64,000 nt of DNA, from NCBI GenBank assembly GCA_004009845.1, contig RMBW01000058.1, positions 1-64,000 of the forward strand, written 5' to 3'. The translations under genes and the position numbers were made by a program. Positions 60,176 through 64,000 of this stretch are shown here, in pieces. The notes beneath the pieces were generated by a model that saw only the letters and a program-made list of their open reading frames with translations, was not told the DNA's origin and made no database searches. Numbering within the stretch: the first letter of the stretch is position 1; each line of letters begins with the position of its first letter. The stretch is from Davidsoniella eucalypti (lineage: Eukaryota > Ascomycota > Sordariomycetes > Microascales > Ceratocystidaceae).

Positions 60176-62458
60176 TTATTTTGACTCAATCACACCTTGA
60201 AGCCGGATATCGCGGCTAGATGATCCAACATAAACCGTAAAGGTACCTTTGGGCACAATCCAGTCCTGAGATGTGACATCCCAGTAACTTAGATCACGGC
60301 GCTTAAGTTGAAACAAATTCTTGCTGTTCTGACCTGGCTTCAGAGGCAACCGATTGAATCCTCGAAGCTGTTTTGGTGGAGTATCTGGTAAATTATCAGG
60401 GAAGCCAATGTACAGCTGACTGACCTCGGTACTTTCATAGTCTCCAACATTGGCGATGCTGAAGCTAACTCTCGCCACAGTCTCCCAAAGGTCAATCTTT
60501 CCGCCTGGAACAGTTGTTCCCATAGCCGGCCCGGGTGCTACCCATGAGTCAATTTCGAGCTGGGTGTAGTTGAAAGATGTATATGCTGAACAATGTCGTT
60601 AATGGTTTGTATCTCACAGTAAAATGTCAGTAAACTTACATAGTCCGTATCCGAATTCATAGCGAGGCTCAATATTGGCATTGTCAAAATGGCGGTAATC
60701 AATAAAAACTCGCTCTGGAAAGTCATCGTCGCCGTTGACAATCTGTGTGCCGTAGTCTGAAGCCTGCTTTGCAATTGTATACGGAAGCTTGCCACAAGGA
60801 GTCTTGGTACCCCAGAGCACGAGCGAGAGTGCCTGGCTATCATGGCCTGGAAGACCAGCCCAGACGATAGCCTTGACAGATGGGTTCTCAATAAAGCCCT
60901 CCATCAAGACGGGGCCAGAGCTATGCATGATGACTACGACGTTGCTTGTCATTCTTGCCAAAGAGTTGATCAATTTGACCGAGTCATCGAACGGGATAAG
61001 ATTGGGACGATCACCATCGTTTCCAGTGTTATCACGGAACCACTCTTCATCGGCTGTCACATGAATCACGGCCACTTGGTCTTGTATGCCATGCGTGTTT
61101 TGGGCCAAAAACTCGACCATCTTCTGATGCCAAATCTCATCGTCGGCGGCATCATGTCTGTCTCTTTTCGGAGTTTCAAAGGTCGAAATGGTTTTGTTGT
61201 TACCCTTGGACAAGATAGCCTGAGTTGAAATTGGGTAATGGCGTCCGTTGAAAACAATTATGGACGAGGATGAGCCGTTTTTCGAGACAAAAGGCAGCAT
61301 CTTATCTTCGTTCTTCAAAAGAATAACGCCCTCGAGTGCTGCATCGGTTGCAACCCTGGCATTCGATTCTCGTTTATCGTCCGCCAACTTCAAGGGCTCC
61401 TTGATTTTGATGGCAGGGAACTCATCTGACTGGCGGGACATGTGCCAAGAGGTTAGAACTCGTCTTGCCATGTCATTCAATCTATCCATTGGAACAAGCT
61501 CATCTTCGACAGCCTTAAGTAAGTTGTCTCCCCAAACAACATTACCACCGCTATAGTCACTTCCGGGCATACTCATGTCAAGTCCAGCGTAAGCAGACTC
61601 GAGCATGCCATGGTGGGCATTCCAATCGGTCATGATGAAGCCCGGGAAGCCCAACTCGCCTTTGACAATGCCGTCTAACAGGTGTTCATTCTCACAGGCC
61701 CAGGTCCCGTTGACTTTGTTGCGCGAGCACATAAGACTGTTGACATTGGACTGGATAGCATCGGCAAAGGGCCATAAATAGATCTCATGAAGAGTGCGGT
61801 CGTCAACATTGCTGCTCATGCTTTCCTGACCCGACTGTTGTTCGTTTAGAATAAAGTGCTTGGCACATGCCTGTACACCAGCAGCCTGTATGCCACGAAT
61901 GGTTGCACCCATTGCAATGCCAGTCAGATACGGGTCTGGGCCAAAGGCATCCCAGTTGCGTCCGCCAGTTGGGATTTTTCCGAGAGCTCCTGCCGTGGGA
62001 CCAAGAAGAACATTGACGCCTAGAGCCTTGGCCTCGTTGCCCAAAGCCCAACCACGAGATGTCCACAACTGGCTATCGAATGTTGCCGCCATTTGGATAC
62101 CGGCTGGAAATTTGGTGGCGCCTTCCACGTCCTGCACTCCTGTCGTTCCAGGATGGATGCAGAGAGGACGAAATCCAATAGACAAGGCCTGGCCAGTCTC
62201 GCCAGCGCAGGTGCCGTTCTGCTATCCGACACCACTGACGATGGCTACCTTTTCGGCGGTGGTCAAGTGGACTAGGTCAATGTCTGCGGCGGTGTAAGCT
62301 TTGGCCCAAGGGTCACGTAGTTGGGCAGACGTTAGGGCCCCAGATATAGCCAAGATTAGAGTGACATTTTTCTTCGCATCTGCTAGGCCTTTAGATATGT
62401 ACTCAAAAATACGGCGAAGAACTCGTTCGATGGCGCCCGAGAACCCTAGGAACGGCAT
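60176..62458 (-). pseudogene. GH3 beta-glucosidase with an in-frame nonsense codon
   Basis: Exons 62458-60640 and 60585-60176; would encode 742 residues. GH3 enzymes release glucose from beta-glucosides. All family blocks are in one frame: GPTAGALGK and GGRNWDAFGPDPYLTG, substrate-binding CAKHFILNEQ, nucleophile Asp ~278 in GFIMTDWNAHHG, ALEGVILLKNED, the second alpha/beta domain with WAGLPGHDSQAL and GKLPYT, YEFGYGLSYTSFNY across the 53-nt intron, and a fibronectin-III-like C-terminus (VSQLYIGFP, QLRGFNRL). Codon 79 (62224-62222) is TAG where the family has Trp in GVGW. The frame is open on both sides. A hydrophobic stretch (NVTLILAISGALTSA, ~31-45) looks like a signal peptide but starts late. 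Recently inactivated, or read through. Confidence 0.88.
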
Positions 62459-63843
62459 CGGTGATAATGTTTCTTTCTATAATATTGCTGTAAATGGATA
62501 GGTGGTTAAAAAAGAGACGATAGAATGAATGTTTTGATGGATGATGGATTTGGTGGTGGTAAACAGAAAGAAAAAATGAATAAACAAACTATTATACAAT
62601 ACGGAAACTAGGGTTTAGCTTTAGTTGCATGATTTGAGTAATTACGTTTAAATATATTAATCTTCATCCATCATTACGGTAATTAGGGTTAATAATACAA
62701 AACATCAACAAGTTATGTATGTCGCTAGATGAAGTTGTCGCCGATTCAAATTATGTGATTTTCACAAAACGGAACAAACAAAAATACAACGTAGCATACC
62801 AAACAATATTGAATTTAGGTTCCTTGGCAGATGGTTGGACATGAGGAAACCAACTAAGAAAACACCTCGCACAAACCTGCCAAAACCCCAAGACTGCCAG
62901 ATACGAAAATCAAGATTCCATGACGAAATGTAGCTGGAATGCCTATTTTTAGTGGCGATGCGACAGTATCGCCTACTATAAATATTGGCCTATCCTTTGT
63001 CTAATATCATCGAAGATCAAAGCCCGTGCTTGGTAGCTTTAAGGAATGCCTTCCTAGGCTTTCCAGAAGGCCTTGGAAAGGGATATCTACACGTATTGAG
63101 GTTAGCCTTGGGCAAAGATGAGAGAGCAAACGAGAAAAATGGAATATCCAATATGGTCTGTCCCGTCTACATCCAGGATCTTAAAGGGGTTACGGGCTAA
63201 AGGCACAAAATATGAGTAAAGCAGCGATGCCTCTCCCGAGTTGTGATCCAAGCGTCATGTTTTCCTGTGGTGTTTTTTTGTACGATATAGTAGATGGCCG
63301 GCATAACCTTGTCCATAGTTAGACAGGGGCGCATGACTTATACGGCTTCTTCTCCGAGTCGAATTATTATCTGGTCAGTCAGTTAGAGTGAAAAAGGCAT
63401 CTCGTTTCTCAAAGCTTGAGCCGTAGAGCGACGATACCTGCTCGACGGACGCCAAGACGCTGCCCCGAGCCAACGCAGTAGCACTACTAAAAGCATGATA
63501 GCCGAATTTCTGTTTCGTATTGACCTTTCTGTTTTGGCGCCTTCGCGTTAGCACCTGTACTTGGTAAACGATGATGCCTTCTCTAAATTAGGTTGTTATA
63601 GCATCAAGCTAGCTCAGAAAGCGGCCCGTGAAGTTCGTAAGGAGCCATATAAGCAGCATCGACCCAGATGTTCTCAAACTGTTGTTTTAAAGATACTTCG
63701 CAGGAGCTTTCTGTTATTCGCAAAAGCTTATTATTGTTTAACTGCTTTCGAGCAGCGGCCCTTCATTTTTTCTCTCATCTTCAAGCCTCCAACTAAGACA
63801 GTTAGCCCTGTTTACCACCTATACGATGTACTCTGATAGCTTT
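62459..63843. other. intergenic
   Basis: Upstream region of the beta-glucosidase and of the gene at the window end. Open frames at 62985-63200 and 63561-63836 (the latter without an ATG start) show no family signal. Confidence 0.45.
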
Positions 63844-64000
63844 ATGGCCACTGGCCTAAGCCTAGCGTCGCTGATCACCAGCACGTTCGTTGTAAGCTGC
63901 CAAGCTGCAAATATTAGCACTACTTCACCGGCGAGCGCTCTACCCACCTTTGCCGCCAATGCCGTCGTTGCCCTCCCAAATGAGACGACCCAGGCCTTTC
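63844..64000 (+). CDS. putative secreted protein, 3' partial
   Basis: ATG at 63844 opens a frame that runs without a stop to the window end (52 codons). The first residues (MATGLSLASLITSTFVVSCQ) are hydrophobic, followed by a Ser/Thr/Ala-rich segment, as in a secretory signal peptide. Higher G+C than the flanking DNA supports coding. Family unknown. A GTTGTAAGC inside could be a donor site, so the frame may be spliced. Confidence 0.45.
   Translation, partial: MATGLSLASLITSTFVVSCQAANISTTSPASALPTFAANAVVALPNETTQAF

Noticed and set aside
62605..62690. Telomere-like TTAGGG/AGGGTTA words (also near 13855 and 23500)
   Set aside because: Single, scattered copies in AT-rich DNA; no tandem array.
1..64000. 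CRISPR array, bacterial operon or viral region
   Set aside because: Spliced eukaryotic genes throughout; no regularly spaced repeats, ribosome-binding sites or viral genes seen.

Overview
The window is nuclear DNA of a filamentous ascomycete (Pezizomycotina). Genes carry short GT-AG introns (mostly 53-174 nt) with CTAAC/CTAAT-like branch sites. The gene set is typical of that group: SamB-type MYND protein, fungal Pex26-like tail-anchored protein, a nucleoside-phosphorylase/NACHT/ankyrin NLR, and a mitochondrial malate dehydrogenase with a short cleavable presequence. I cannot name the genus. Intergenic DNA is long, AT-rich and full of homopurine/homopyrimidine runs.

Layout. 1-5.4 kb: 3' part of an N-terminal amidase-like protein (+), EBP2 (+), a tRNA-Arg (-). 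7.2-9.5 kb: SamB/MUB1 (-). 9.5-15.5 kb: gene-poor, holding a 14-bp minisatellite and a decayed NLR copy (+). 15.6-19.8 kb: DRS2-type P4-ATPase (-), followed by 4.5 kb without a recognisable gene. 24.3-25.4 kb: epoxide hydrolase (-). 26.3-29.4 kb: pinin-like protein (-) and Rds3/PHF5A (+) head to head, both splicing factors. 30.2-31.7 kb: Pex26-like protein (-). 32.5-32.9 kb: SINE copy (-). 33.4-37.1 kb: haspin (-) and CCDC47 (+), divergent. 38.3-42.4 kb: SPF1 P5A-ATPase (+). 43.7-45.2 kb: malate dehydrogenase (-). 45.9-46.5 kb: SINE copy (+) with target-site duplication and poly(A) tail. 46.9-48.7 kb: Rqt4/TRIP4 (-). 49.5-52.4 kb: NLR gene (-), with a possible small gene divergent from it. 54.1-56.7 kb: Whi5/Nrm1-like repressor (-). 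60.2-62.5 kb: GH3 beta-glucosidase (-) broken by one nonsense codon. 63.8 kb to the end: start of a putative secreted protein (+).

Most genes are single-copy housekeeping genes: ribosome biogenesis, splicing, lipid flipping, ER membrane-protein biogenesis and quality control, peroxisomes, TCA cycle, ribosome quality control, mitosis and G1 control. The accessory signals are the two copies of one tRNA-headed SINE-like retroelement, the intact and decayed NLR pair, the broken beta-glucosidase, an amidase whose expected nucleophile cysteine is serine, and a perfect three-way-junction foldback at the end of Rds3.
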